This document shows positions 47,168 to 57,100 of a stretch of DNA of 64,000 nucleotides, piece by piece (position 1 is the first letter of the stretch; each line of letters starts with the position of its first letter). Below the pieces are notes generated by a model. That model was given only the letters and a program-made list of their open reading frames with translations. It made no database searches and was not told the origin of the DNA. The translations under genes and the position numbers were made by a program. The stretch is from Phycisphaerae bacterium (GTDB lineage Bacteria > Planctomycetota > Phycisphaerae > Sedimentisphaerales > Anaerohalosphaeraceae): contig JAGPMT010000003.1 of NCBI GenBank assembly GCA_018052735.1, forward strand, positions 109,057 to 173,056. The letters run 5' to 3'.

Positions 47168-48474
47168 CAATGCAGAAAAAACCATTTCGACAAAAGGGCT
47201 GGGGGCTGGCACTGGTGGTGGTGCTTTGGATGGTGATGCTGATGTCTGTGCTGGTTACATTGGCTGCGCGAGGGTCTCTGCTGGATACGAAAATCAGTTT
47301 GGTGGAAGTAGAGAAGCAGCGGTGCCGATGGGCGGCGCGCGCCGGCGTGGAGACCGCAATAGCCCTGCTGGATGAAGATGACCGTACGAGCGACTCGATG
47401 GACGATTTATGGTCGAATAATCCCTATGAACTTGAGCAGTTGAAGATTGGCCAACTGGATGTGCGGGTGCAGGTAACAGATGCCGCTTCAAAACTGAATT
47501 TGAATACAGTCAGCCGCAATCAGCTGCTGTGGATTCCTGATATGACCGAAGAAATTGCCGACAGCATTCTTGACTGGCGCGACAGCAATGACCAGCCGCG
47601 AGCCCAGGGAGCGGAAAGCGGTTATTATCTGAATCTGCCGTTCGGCTATCAGGCGAGAAATTCCCGATTTCACACGCTGCGTGAATTGCTACGGGTCAAG
47701 GGAGTTACGCCAGCCCTTCTGGAAGGAGAAGACAGCCAGACGCTATCCCCTGAAAACCAAGGGTGGAAACACTATTTTACGCCTGTATCGCTGGAATGGA
47801 ATAGAGATACACAGGGTCAGCCCAAGGTCAATTTGAATCAGGCTGACCAGACGGAATTAACCCAAACGCTGTCGCTTACGGAGCAGCAGGCGCAGTGGAT
47901 TATGCAGAACCGTCCCTTCCGGCGGTGGGCCGAACTGCTTGGCGGACGTTCAGTCTCCGGCCAGAATACCCCGACACCGGCGCGGGCGCAGAGTGGTGCG
48001 GTATCTCAAACTCCTCGTCAGCAGCAGGGGCAGGCAACCCAAAGAACTGGCGAAAATCCCCCAGAAAACACCGGCGGACCGTTGGATTGGGAAACCCTGA
48101 TGAATATTATCGACAAATCCGCTTTGACTTCAAACATCTATTTAAGCGGCCGGATTAACGTCAATACAGCCAGCATAACCGTACTGACAGCATTGCTTGC
48201 CGGCAATCGTCAGCTGGCAGAGAACATCGCTGTATGGAGACAGACTTCTGTCAGCGGTTTTTCATCGGTAGGAGATCTCGAACAGGTCGAAGGGATGACC
48301 CGAGAGATACTCACCGATCTTCTGGATTTTATAACGGTTCGGTCCAGTGTCTATGAAATCCGCAGTACAGCCGCATCTGCGGCAACGAATCTGACTTATA
48401 CAATAGAAGTGCTTGTCAACCGTGATGCAGACGGCGGGCAGGTTCTTTACTGGCATGAAGGGGTTCAGCTTTGA
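47164..48474 (+). CDS. gspK: Minor pseudopilin GspK
   Basis: The 436-residue protein has a 12-residue leader before WGLALVVVLWMVMLMSVLVTLAA, without the +5 Glu, as is typical for GspK at the tip. The soluble part contains two helix-hairpin-helix-like SAM domains (KLNLNTVSRNQLLWIPDMTEEIADSILDWRD; INVNTASITVLTALLAGN). Between them is a Gln/Pro/Thr-rich low-complexity linker (about residues 265-315). The ATG overlaps the gspJ stop as ATGA. Confidence 0.9.
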   Translation: MTMQKKPFRQKGWGLALVVVLWMVMLMSVLVTLAARGSLLDTKISLVEVEKQRCRWAARAGVETAIALLDEDDRTSDSMDDLWSNNPYELEQLKIGQLDVRVQVTDAASKLNLNTVSRNQLLWIPDMTEEIADSILDWRDSNDQPRAQGAESGYYLNLPFGYQARNSRFHTLRELLRVKGVTPALLEGEDSQTLSPENQGWKHYFTPVSLEWNRDTQGQPKVNLNQADQTELTQTLSLTEQQAQWIMQNRPFRRWAELLGGRSVSGQNTPTPARAQSGAVSQTPRQQQGQATQRTGENPPENTGGPLDWETLMNIIDKSALTSNIYLSGRINVNTASITVLTALLAGNRQLAENIAVWRQTSVSGFSSVGDLEQVEGMTREILTDLLDFITVRSSVYEIRSTAASAATNLTYTIEVLVNRDADGGQVLYWHEGVQL

Positions 48475-49850
48475 GCACAGCAGACGCATATTTTCGAACA
48501 GCTGCCGGCATAACCATTTGCGGGGCTGAAGGAACAGCATTCGTAGTGATTATGCAGCAGCAGGCCGGCGGCATCAAAATGCTGGACAAGCAGCAGATGT
48601 CTCTGTCCGAAGGAATGGAACGGTTATGCAGACGCGTCCGGCAGATGGCAGACGGTCAGGACTTGCGGCTGATTATCGGCATGGACTGTGCACAGGTACG
48701 ATTTCTGCAAGTGACCCTTCCTGCCGTAGAGCCGGAGGCCGTCAGCGAACTTCTGGCAATGCAGATAGAGTCCCGTCTTCCCATACCATCCAGCCAAGTT
48801 TCGTGGGTCTGGAGCAGTCAATCCCGCCTGGATGGTCTTCATTGCAGCATTGCTGCGGTAAAGAAGGATTTTCTTGCCAAATCAGCCCCCAGTCTGGATG
48901 GAGATATGATCTGCACCCTTGAGGCGGTTGGATTGGCGGTGCTGTGGCGGAGGGTGTTCGGGGATCAGAGCGGACGACAGATGCTTTTGTGGAAGCGGCC
49001 GAAAGATTTTCTGCTGACAGCTGTCGAGGGAGGTCGGCTGATGCATGCTTGTGTGATTGATGCCGAATCCGCTGATGGTCAGGCCCTGCCGGACTATTGC
49101 GTGCAGGATCTTCTGGATGTGCTGGACAGTCTCGGCAGCGGCAGAGAAGACCCGTTGCTTTTAATAGCCCCGCAGGATGCATTGACCGGCGGGATAAAAA
49201 ACCAGCTGGAGCAGGCTGGCCGCAAAACAGTCATTTGTCCGGCGTCGGAACTGAAACAGTCCCTGCCCGAATTGACGCTGATTGATGATCCCTTTCTGCC
49301 GGCCGCGGGATTGGCGATGGCAGGATTGATGCCGGATTCTATAGATTACGATTTTGTGCAGATCGCATCACAGCCGAGCCGCCTAGCCCGTTCTGCAGCC
49401 GCTTCGGTGCAGCTGCGAAGAAATGCCGCTGTTACGATTGGACTGCTGATGCTGTGTTTAGCCCTCTTTTTCTGGATGATGAAAAAGGAAACAGCCATGA
49501 TGCAGAAGACGCTGTCTATTTCTTACGACAAGCTGACGGCTGAAGAGGTTTTGCAGCATCAGGCATTTCGGGAAGCTGTGGCACGGGCCCGTCCGGATCT
49601 GCTGGATGTGTTTGAAAAGATTCAGAATTCGCGGCAAGGCGTAATGCTGGACAGTTTTGAATTTGAAAAAGGAAAGCCGATCCGGATTACAGCTACCGGT
49701 CCGGGATATGAAGCCGTGTATGCGTTTCAAAGGCAGATGGAAAGCCAAAGCGGCATCAGTCAGGTTCGTCTGCTGGATCCGCGGCTGAATGAACGGGATA
49801 AAACAGTTCAGTTTACGATGACATTTTATTACAAACACTTTAGTCAATAG
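48471..49850 (+). CDS. gspL: GspL-like assembly protein (actin-like domain plus membrane anchor)
   Basis: The 459-residue protein has a PilM/GspL-like actin-fold region in the N-terminal ~290 residues (VRFLQVTLPAVEPEAVSELLAMQIESRLPIP is the most recognisable part). A single transmembrane helix (about 320-345) and a ferredoxin-like periplasmic domain similar to PilN/GspL follow. It links GspE to GspM across the inner membrane. Translation starts at TTG 48471, overlapping the gspK stop as TTGA. Sequence similarity is weak; the call leans on topology and gene order. Confidence 0.8.
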   Translation: MSTADAYFRTAAGITICGAEGTAFVVIMQQQAGGIKMLDKQQMSLSEGMERLCRRVRQMADGQDLRLIIGMDCAQVRFLQVTLPAVEPEAVSELLAMQIESRLPIPSSQVSWVWSSQSRLDGLHCSIAAVKKDFLAKSAPSLDGDMICTLEAVGLAVLWRRVFGDQSGRQMLLWKRPKDFLLTAVEGGRLMHACVIDAESADGQALPDYCVQDLLDVLDSLGSGREDPLLLIAPQDALTGGIKNQLEQAGRKTVICPASELKQSLPELTLIDDPFLPAAGLAMAGLMPDSIDYDFVQIASQPSRLARSAAASVQLRRNAAVTIGLLMLCLALFFWMMKKETAMMQKTLSISYDKLTAEEVLQHQAFREAVARARPDLLDVFEKIQNSRQGVMLDSFEFEKGKPIRITATGPGYEAVYAFQRQMESQSGISQVRLLDPRLNERDKTVQFTMTFYYKHFSQ

Positions 49851-49857
49851 AGGCCGC

Positions 49858-50397
49858 ATGATGAAACCATTGAGTGCCCGTGAAAAAAGGGCTGTAGGGT
49901 TGGTGGTTTTAACAGCTGTTCTGATAGCCATCTGGAGGGTGTCTGTGCCGGCCTTTGAGTATTATCAGCGGCTTACAGGCCAGCGGCATGCACTGCGTCA
50001 GAAAATCGATACACTGTTTTTGCTGGCCAAGCCGGAACAGCAGCTCCGCCTGAAAACGCTTTCCGAGCAGGTGCCGGTTCTGGAAATGCCGCAGCCGGCC
50101 GCCCAGCAGGGGATTTTGCTCCGTGATGAGCTTACCCGGCAGCTTCAGCGCTGCGGCATTCAGGCCAAAACACTTCAGCTTCGGGAAAGCTCCGGCGCCT
50201 TGCGGCGAGACGGCTTTCGAGTTTTGCTGCTGGACTGTCAGGGACGCTGTTCTACCCAGTCGCTGATGCAGCTGATAGAGCAGCTCAAGCAGAATCCCTA
50301 TTATGTGGCTGTTGAAAAGCTGAGCATGAAAGTTGACCCTAAAGAGCGAAGCGCTGTAACATTTCAGCTGGTAGTGTCCACCTATGCGAAAGGATAA
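49858..50397 (+). CDS. gspM: GspM/PilO-like inner-membrane protein
   Basis: The 179-residue bitopic protein has a short cytoplasmic N-terminus (MKPLSAREKRA), a transmembrane helix (about 13-33), a coiled coil and a ferredoxin-like periplasmic domain (about 85-179, ending YYVAVEKLSMKVDPKERSAVTFQLVVSTYA). The SAREKRAVG opening is typical of GspM. It follows gspL by seven bases. Confidence 0.82.
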   Translation: MMKPLSAREKRAVGLVVLTAVLIAIWRVSVPAFEYYQRLTGQRHALRQKIDTLFLLAKPEQQLRLKTLSEQVPVLEMPQPAAQQGILLRDELTRQLQRCGIQAKTLQLRESSGALRRDGFRVLLLDCQGRCSTQSLMQLIEQLKQNPYYVAVEKLSMKVDPKERSAVTFQLVVSTYAKG

Positions 50398-51061
50398 AAC
50401 TGTTAAAATGAATCGGATTTACGAGCTTGCCTTCAAGCATCAACAAGGGTGTTTTTACGGTCTTTGGGCAGCGATGCTGATCTGGCTGATGGTTCAAACC
50501 GGCGGATTTGCCATGCGCTGGTGGCTTCAGTCCGGCCGGATAGAAGAGTCGGTCAGACAATGGCAGCAGGTTATGCATTCGGCAGCACCGTCGACGAAGG
50601 CGGGTTCTCGTGCCGGCACGCTTGCATCGCAGGGAGCGTTGTTTGCTCCTCCGCCCGGCAAACCCCCGCTGCCCAAATGCATGGCGATTTTGGGCGATGC
50701 CGTGCTTATCAATGACCAGTGGTATAAGGTTGGAAGTCAAGTGCAGGGGGTCAAGATTCTGGAGATACTGCCGCAGGCCGTCCGCGTGGAGCAGGATGGA
50801 CAGGAACATAAGCTGGTGCCCTTTGAAAGTCAGCCGGAGCAAGAGCAGCGCGACAGGGCGGCGCGCTCGGAACGGGGGGACGCCCGTTCCGGCACAGCGG
50901 CCTCTGTCAGGGCAGAGAATCGCCCGTCGCCGTCGAATGTTCCTTCTGCTCCAGGCACAATGACGGCAGAGCAGCGCCGGCTTTACGAACGTTATCAAAA
51001 CGCCTCCCCTCAGGAGCGGGCCAGATTGAGAGACGAATTCAGGAGAAATCGAGGTCAATAA
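50384..51061 (+). CDS. GspC/GspB-like periplasmic-facing component
   Basis: The 225-residue protein has an N-terminal transmembrane helix (about 22-42) and one small beta domain (about 95-145: MAILGDAVLINDQWYKVGSQVQGVKILEILPQAVRVE). This resembles the homology region of GspC and the C-terminal domain of GspB, which contact the secretin. No PDZ domain is present, and a charged, Pro/Ser-rich tail ends in a coiled stretch (EQRRLYERYQNASPQERARLRDEF). The start overlaps gspM by 14 bp; ATG 50408 is also possible. Order before gspD supports the role. Confidence 0.65.
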   Translation: MRKDKTVKMNRIYELAFKHQQGCFYGLWAAMLIWLMVQTGGFAMRWWLQSGRIEESVRQWQQVMHSAAPSTKAGSRAGTLASQGALFAPPPGKPPLPKCMAILGDAVLINDQWYKVGSQVQGVKILEILPQAVRVEQDGQEHKLVPFESQPEQEQRDRAARSERGDARSGTAASVRAENRPSPSNVPSAPGTMTAEQRRLYERYQNASPQERARLRDEFRRNRGQ

Positions 51062-51064
51062 TTT

Positions 51065-54000
51065 ATGAAAACACCGAACCCTAACAGAGTCAAAACAATT
51101 ATCGCATGTTGTGCAATAGTGATTGCAGGTTTTGTTATTGCTGCAGTCAGCGCTGAGGATACTTCCCAGCAGCGAGCCGGCAGGCCGGAACGCTGGCAGC
51201 GGCCTCAGGCCTATCGTGCCGACCAGCCGTCTGCCGATCCCAATGCGCCGGCGGCATCTGCCGAGCCCAATGCCCCCGCTTCATCAGATAAGCCTGCATC
51301 GCCGGACTCCGCCGGCAAAGACCCCAATGCCGCACTCGAAGCGGTGAATCTGAATAATGTGGAAATGAAGAATATTATTCAGATGATTGCTGAATGGACC
51401 GGCAAACCTGTGATTCCGACCAGCGATGAAATCCTGCAGGCAAAACTGACCATTTACTCGCCGAAGAAGCTGCCGCGTGCGGAAGCCCTTTCCCTGATTT
51501 CGCTGGCGCTGCAGTCCAAGGGGGTTGTGCTGGAGATACTGGAAGACAAGATTTTTATGCGTCCGCTGGCTTCGGTGCGGCTGGGGGCGGTCCCTACGAT
51601 TGGGCCGGATGAGCCGCTGGCACGCTTTGAGGACAAAAGTCAAATTGTAGAAAAATGGTTTCAGCTGAAAACCTACAGCCCTTCTAAGCTGATTCAGATA
51701 GTCGCCCCGCTGACAGCCGAGTACGGCTATACGGCGGCAGATGAAGGCACATCACGCATTGTGGTGATTGATACTGTGGAAAATCTGATGCGCATCGAAC
51801 GGCTGATTCAGCAGCTGGATGTTCCCGAGTCAGCACGCGAGGTCGAGAAAATCTTTGAGCTTCAGTACGGCGATCCGCTGGAGATTGTTCAGGTTCTCGA
51901 ATTAATTTTCAGCCAGCGCGACCGCCGCTTCGGTGGCGGAGGTCCAGTACAGGAAGCCCGGCCTGCAGGCTCTCGCAGCAGGGAGCTGCCGACCGCTTTG
52001 TCTGTGGTGATTACCGGCACCACCGTCCCGATTCGGCTGATTCCGATGGCCAAGCAGAAATGGATTCTGGCACGGGCATCCCGCGAAGATATGACCCGTC
52101 TGGAGGAATGGATTCGCAAGCTGGATATAGCCGAAACGGAAGATTTAAAGCAGACTGTGGTGCAGGTTCGCTACGCGGATGTGCGCGAAGTGGTGCGAAT
52201 GGTCCAGAGCACACTGCGGGAAATGCCGGGTACGGAGCTTCAGGCGAATCTGGTGGTTGAGGCGCTGCCTCAGAATAATCAGATTGTCATCTATGGCAGC
52301 GAGAGCAACCGGAAAGTCGTCGAAAAACTGATTGCCCAGATTGATCTGCCGGCAGAGGATGTTTTCATTGAAAAAACATTTCAGCTCAAGCATGCGGATC
52401 CGGATAAAATCAAGGAAAACATTACCAATTTGTACGATACCCAGGCCGGCAGCATCAGCAGCTATTCCTATCGGTCCGGCTACAGTTCCAGCCGCTATCG
52501 GACTGTCAGCCCGGAGGATGTCGTCCGCGTTGTTTCCTATCCGATGATTAAGCAGATTACGGTGATTGCCTCCGAAAAAAATCTGACCAAAATCAGCCAG
52601 CAAATCGCTGAATGGGATAAGCCCATCGATGTTGAAACCGATCAGTACCGGATTCTGAGTCTGCAGAATTCCGATCCGGTGCAGATGGCCGACCTGCTGA
52701 AGAAGCTTTTCAGTGAGGAAAGCGACAGCAGCGGACGCAATCTAATTCGTCTGCTGCTGGGCGGAGATGATGCGGAATCCCGCCGGAAAATAGTCGGCTC
52801 GCTTTACGGCATGCTGACATTTGAGCCGGTGCCTGCTACCAAGAAGCTGATTATTATCAGCCAGATACCGGAAGCGTATGCGGTTATTGAACGTCTGGTG
52901 GAAAAGCTGGACGGTCAGGAAAGTGCTGAAGTGCCCCGCGTCATCACCCTGAAATATGCCGATGCGGAGGATCTCTGCGACCAGCTGAATGCTATTCTCA
53001 ATGAGGCAGGCACGGCTGCAACCATCCAGCGCAGCCGGCGGGGACTCAGCGCCTACAGTGCGGATTCGGCACAGGCGCGGGGGGCTGCCGCCGGGGGCAA
53101 TGAATCGGCTTCCACAATTACTCCTTGGTGGACACGGCAGCGGCCCAACGCCAATGAGCTGCCGCCGAGCAATCTGATCGGACGCGTGCGGTTTGTGCCG
53201 GTGCACCGCAGCAAGGCCATTCTGGCGCTGGCGCCGGCTGAATACATGGACGATATCACCGCAATGATTGAAGAACTCGACCAGCCGGGGATGCAGGTGA
53301 TGGTCAAAGTTGTTATTATGGATATCAGTTTGTCAGAAGCCACATCGCTGGGTGTCCAGCTGGCGTCCGATCCTTCGGCTTTTGGAACGCTGGGAGTCAA
53401 TGCACTGGCGGCCTTGAATCAGTTTACAGCGGGCGTCTCACGCGGCTCCTTTGCCTATACCACCTCGGCCGATATCAGTTTGCTGGTCGATCTGCTGATC
53501 AAACATGCCAACGGGCGTGTTCTCAATCAGCCGACTCTGTGGACCAAAGACAACGAAGAAGCCGTATTTGTCAAGGGGCAGAAAATTGCTTTTATCGATA
53601 CAGAACAATCAGACAGTTCCAATCTGGCCGCCACCAAGCGCACCTTCAGCTATGAAGATGTCGGCGTGACCCTGCGGATTCGTCCGAATATTACACCAGA
53701 AAAAGCCGTTGATATGACGATTAATCTGAATATTTCGCAGGTGCTGCAGGAACTGATCAATACACAGGTTGCCCGCACCAATCTGGATACAACAACCCAT
53801 TTGATTGTCAATGACGGGCAATCGATTATGCTGGGAGGCATTCTCGAACAGAACAACAATACGACTCAGCAGAAAGTTCCGCTGCTGGGAGATTTGCCGC
53901 TGGTAGGCGGTCTGTTCAAACATACCAAGTCCGAATTGAGCAACAGTGAATTGCTGATTTTTATTACTCCCTATGTAATAGACAACCGGATTTTGAACAG

Positions 54001-54127
54001 TATTCCTGTTGAAGGCAGCGCAGGCGAATATCTCCAAGAATCGCGCCTGCGGATGGATAATGCCCTCGATGATTTGGCCGAAGTTGTCCGCCGGCGCTGG
54101 GGGCAGTCCGCTGACCCGAATGAATGA
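51065..54127 (+). CDS. gspD: Type II secretion secretin GspD, enlarged
   Basis: The 1020-residue outer-membrane channel has a signal peptide (to about residue 30), a low-complexity Pro/Ala segment (about 40-85), and an N0 domain (about 90-165). Six N1-type modules follow (starts near residues 194, 259, 363, 434, 526 and 624), then the secretin barrel (about 742-970). Typical secretin text is VKVVIMDISLSEATSLGVQ, VNDGQSIMLGGILEQ and VPLLGDLPLVGGLFKH. Classical GspD proteins have three N1-type domains and about 650 residues, so the periplasmic stalk here is much longer. It ends the operon, three bases behind the GspC-like gene. Confidence 0.95.
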   Translation: MKTPNPNRVKTIIACCAIVIAGFVIAAVSAEDTSQQRAGRPERWQRPQAYRADQPSADPNAPAASAEPNAPASSDKPASPDSAGKDPNAALEAVNLNNVEMKNIIQMIAEWTGKPVIPTSDEILQAKLTIYSPKKLPRAEALSLISLALQSKGVVLEILEDKIFMRPLASVRLGAVPTIGPDEPLARFEDKSQIVEKWFQLKTYSPSKLIQIVAPLTAEYGYTAADEGTSRIVVIDTVENLMRIERLIQQLDVPESAREVEKIFELQYGDPLEIVQVLELIFSQRDRRFGGGGPVQEARPAGSRSRELPTALSVVITGTTVPIRLIPMAKQKWILARASREDMTRLEEWIRKLDIAETEDLKQTVVQVRYADVREVVRMVQSTLREMPGTELQANLVVEALPQNNQIVIYGSESNRKVVEKLIAQIDLPAEDVFIEKTFQLKHADPDKIKENITNLYDTQAGSISSYSYRSGYSSSRYRTVSPEDVVRVVSYPMIKQITVIASEKNLTKISQQIAEWDKPIDVETDQYRILSLQNSDPVQMADLLKKLFSEESDSSGRNLIRLLLGGDDAESRRKIVGSLYGMLTFEPVPATKKLIIISQIPEAYAVIERLVEKLDGQESAEVPRVITLKYADAEDLCDQLNAILNEAGTAATIQRSRRGLSAYSADSAQARGAAAGGNESASTITPWWTRQRPNANELPPSNLIGRVRFVPVHRSKAILALAPAEYMDDITAMIEELDQPGMQVMVKVVIMDISLSEATSLGVQLASDPSAFGTLGVNALAALNQFTAGVSRGSFAYTTSADISLLVDLLIKHANGRVLNQPTLWTKDNEEAVFVKGQKIAFIDTEQSDSSNLAATKRTFSYEDVGVTLRIRPNITPEKAVDMTINLNISQVLQELINTQVARTNLDTTTHLIVNDGQSIMLGGILEQNNNTTQQKVPLLGDLPLVGGLFKHTKSELSNSELLIFITPYVIDNRILNSIPVEGSAGEYLQESRLRMDNALDDLAEVVRRRWGQSADPNE

Positions 54128-54134
54128 ACGGTTT

Positions 54135-57100
54135 TTAACCGTTTCCGCTTGTGTTCGGCTGCCGGGATTGGACTGTTTTGGGGCCGCAGGGCGGTGTAAC
54201 AAGCGGCCGGGCGGGCGTATCGACGCCGGGAATGCGGACACTGCTGGGGGTTTTCTGCATCCTCAGGAAATTGATTGTCTGATGAGCTTTTTTAAGACTT
54301 TCGGTTTGTTCTTTGACCTGTGCAGTAAGATTTTCGACCCGCTGGACCGCTTCTTTGTAGCGGCGTTCGAGTCCGAGGACGTTGGCACTAGCCTTCTGTA
54401 AGGATTCAAGTTCCTGCTGCATCTGGCACAGCTGTACGGCACTGTCCTGCTTTTCCTGCTGCAGGGACTGAATCAGCTGGTTTTGCTCCTGCAGTTGGTT
54501 TTCGAGCCGGTTCAAGTGGGTTTTGCAGGTTTCCAGTTCCTGCCGGGCAGCTGCATGGGCTTGGGTTTCACGCGTCAGGTCCTGACTGAGCAGCTGAATG
54601 CGTATTTGGGCATTTTCAAAGTCGCTTGGATTGTCTGACAGTTCTATCGGGCAGCGCTGAAGCGAGGCCAGTTGGTCCTGCAGAGCCGCATATTCCATAT
54701 TCTGCTGAGCAATGCGGCTTTGCAGATGGATAATCTGCTGAGTGGTTTTATCTGCCGTCTGGCGAAGCTGGGAGGCCTCGGTTCGCGACAGCTCCAGCAT
54801 TGATTCAAATTCCTGAATCTGATGTAATGCCTCCTGAAGCCGTTCTTGAAGCGAACGGATTTGCTGATCCCGCGTATCCAATTCGCTCTTGAACTGGCGT
54901 TTGCGGAACTCAAGCTCGTCCAAAATCTGCCGGTATTGCTTCTGAATCTGCTCGGAAGCCGCTGCTGCGGTCTCTATCTGGCTGGCCAGATTATCCTTCT
55001 GCTGGTTAAGCTGCTGGCAGCAGAGCTTCTGATGGTTCAATTCCTCCTCGAGCTTATGCCGTTCCAGCCGGCTCTGTTCCAGCTGGTTATGTGCTCTTTC
55101 AAGTTCACTGATTTTTGCTTCCAGCCGGCCTTGCAGTTCTTCCTGCTTTGTCTGTATCAGCTGCATCTGCTCAAGTGTGCCGTGATAAGCTTCTTCAGTT
55201 ACTTTAAGAATGTCGATCTGGGCTTGAAGGGATTCGGTCAGTCCGGTTTTTTCATCCAGCTGCTCCTGCAGGGTGTTTATCTGCCGGGCATTGTCGGCCC
55301 GTTCGGCATCGAGTGTGCGGGTCTGCTGCTCGTATTGGACCTGCAGATCCCGATGGGTAGCAGCAAGCTGCTCATATTGCCGATTCAGTTCCTGAATTTG
55401 GCTGTCTTGTATCTGTATTTGTCGGACGGCTCCATCCAGCTGCTCCTGCAGGGTGTTTATCTGCCGGGCATTGTCGGCCCGTTCGGCATCGAGCGTGCGG
55501 GTCTGCTGCTCATATTGGGCCTGCAGGTCCCGATGGGTGGCGGCAAGCTGCTCGTATTGCCGATTCAGTTCCTGAATTTGGCTGTCTTGTATCTGTGTTT
55601 GTCGGACGGCTCCATCCAGCTGCCCCTGCATCTGCTCTATCTGCTGCTGGTACTGGTTGCATGTTTTTTCCAATTCATCGGCTTGGATGTCGTAGGCCTG
55701 CTGCAATTGCAGGTATGACCCGCGCAGCTGCTTCAAAGCGCCGAAGGCGTCTTCCAATTGACGTTCCAGCCCGGATTTTTGAAGGGATAATCGTTTGGCA
55801 GCGGTTTTTTCCTGATTCAGTTTTTCTTGGAGGATTGTTTTGGCTTTTTCGCTTTCCTGCAAAAGCAGGCGGGCAGATTCCGTCTCGGCAGTTTGGCTTT
55901 CAAGCCGGCGGTGCAGATTGCGAATGTCTTTTTGAAGCGATTCCATCTGCTCAAGGGTCTGCTGGTATTTTATCTCCGCCTCAGCGGCCGCAGCAAGACG
56001 ACTTTGGAGTGTGCTGATTTGCCCGCAGGCCTCATCTAAATTGGCCTTTAGCGCATCAATCTGCTTGTGTGCCTCCTGCCGCTGGCATTCAGCGGCCTGT
56101 ATGCGGTGATGGAATTCTTCCTGCTGACGGTGCGCCGCTTGGCTGGTCTGCCGCAGCTGATCTTCAGCGGCCTGCAGCTTGGCTTCGAGCATCCGGCACT
56201 GCTGGGCAAGTTGTTCAGCAAGCGACGTATAGCGCTGGGCTTCTTCTTCCCACTGCTGCCGGCGATTGCGGTAGTCCCCCAGTTCAGCGGCGGCAGCTTC
56301 CAGCTGAATATCCTTTTCCTTCACTTGTTCAGACAACTTTAGAATCTGTTCTTCAAACAGAAGACATTGAGAAGCGGCGGCTTGGTATTTTTCACCGGCG
56401 TCTTTGAGCCCAGCCAGCTCATTCAGCAAGGCAGTGTTTTCCTGTTTTTGCTGTTGGAGTTCTGCAAGCAGGGCTGCATTTTCTGTTTTCAGCTGCTGCC
56501 GCTGGGCTTCGGCCAGATGGATATGCTCATCCTTCAACGCCAGTTCCGCATCGGTTTTCTCCAGCTGTTTCTGAAGGCCTTGAACCTCACAGGCCAGCTT
56601 CTGTTTTTCCTGCTCCAGCAGTTCGATATGAGACTGAAGATCGTTGACCTGATGGATCTGCTGTTGGCGGGCAGCTTCCATTTCGGCCAGTTTTGATTGT
56701 GCCGTCCGGGATATCATCTGTTCCTGCTGGAGAGCTTCCTGAATCGAGCAGAAGTCGCTTTGGAGCAATTGCAGCTGGCTGATTTTGTCCTTCAATTCGC
56801 CGATATACTCGGCCTGATCGCGGCAAGTGCCTGCCAAATTTTCTTTCTGCCTTAAGGCCGAACGCAATTCCTGCTGGACTTGCTGAAACTGAAGCTGTAA
56901 ATCCGTCAAGGCAGCATTTTTTTCCCGTTCTTTCTGGACAAGCTCTTCCAGAGAAACAATTTGAATATCCGCCCAGCGCAGTTTCTCGCTGAGAGAAGCG
57001 ATAGAGCAGGCCTGTTCGGCAGAGTGTGCCTCAAGCAGCTGGAACTGCTCATCAGTCTGGTTTTTCTGCTGCTGCAGCTGAGCCAGCTGATGCTGCAGTT

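Noticed and set aside
55253..55620. Insertion sequence or transposon ends
   Set aside because: The repeat is a coding duplication within one gene, with no terminal inverted repeats or transposase.
54846..55718. 290-codon forward leucine-rich frame inside the coiled-coil gene
   Set aside because: It looks hydrophobic because glutamine-rich codons read as leucine on the other strand; it would look like a membrane protein by chance.
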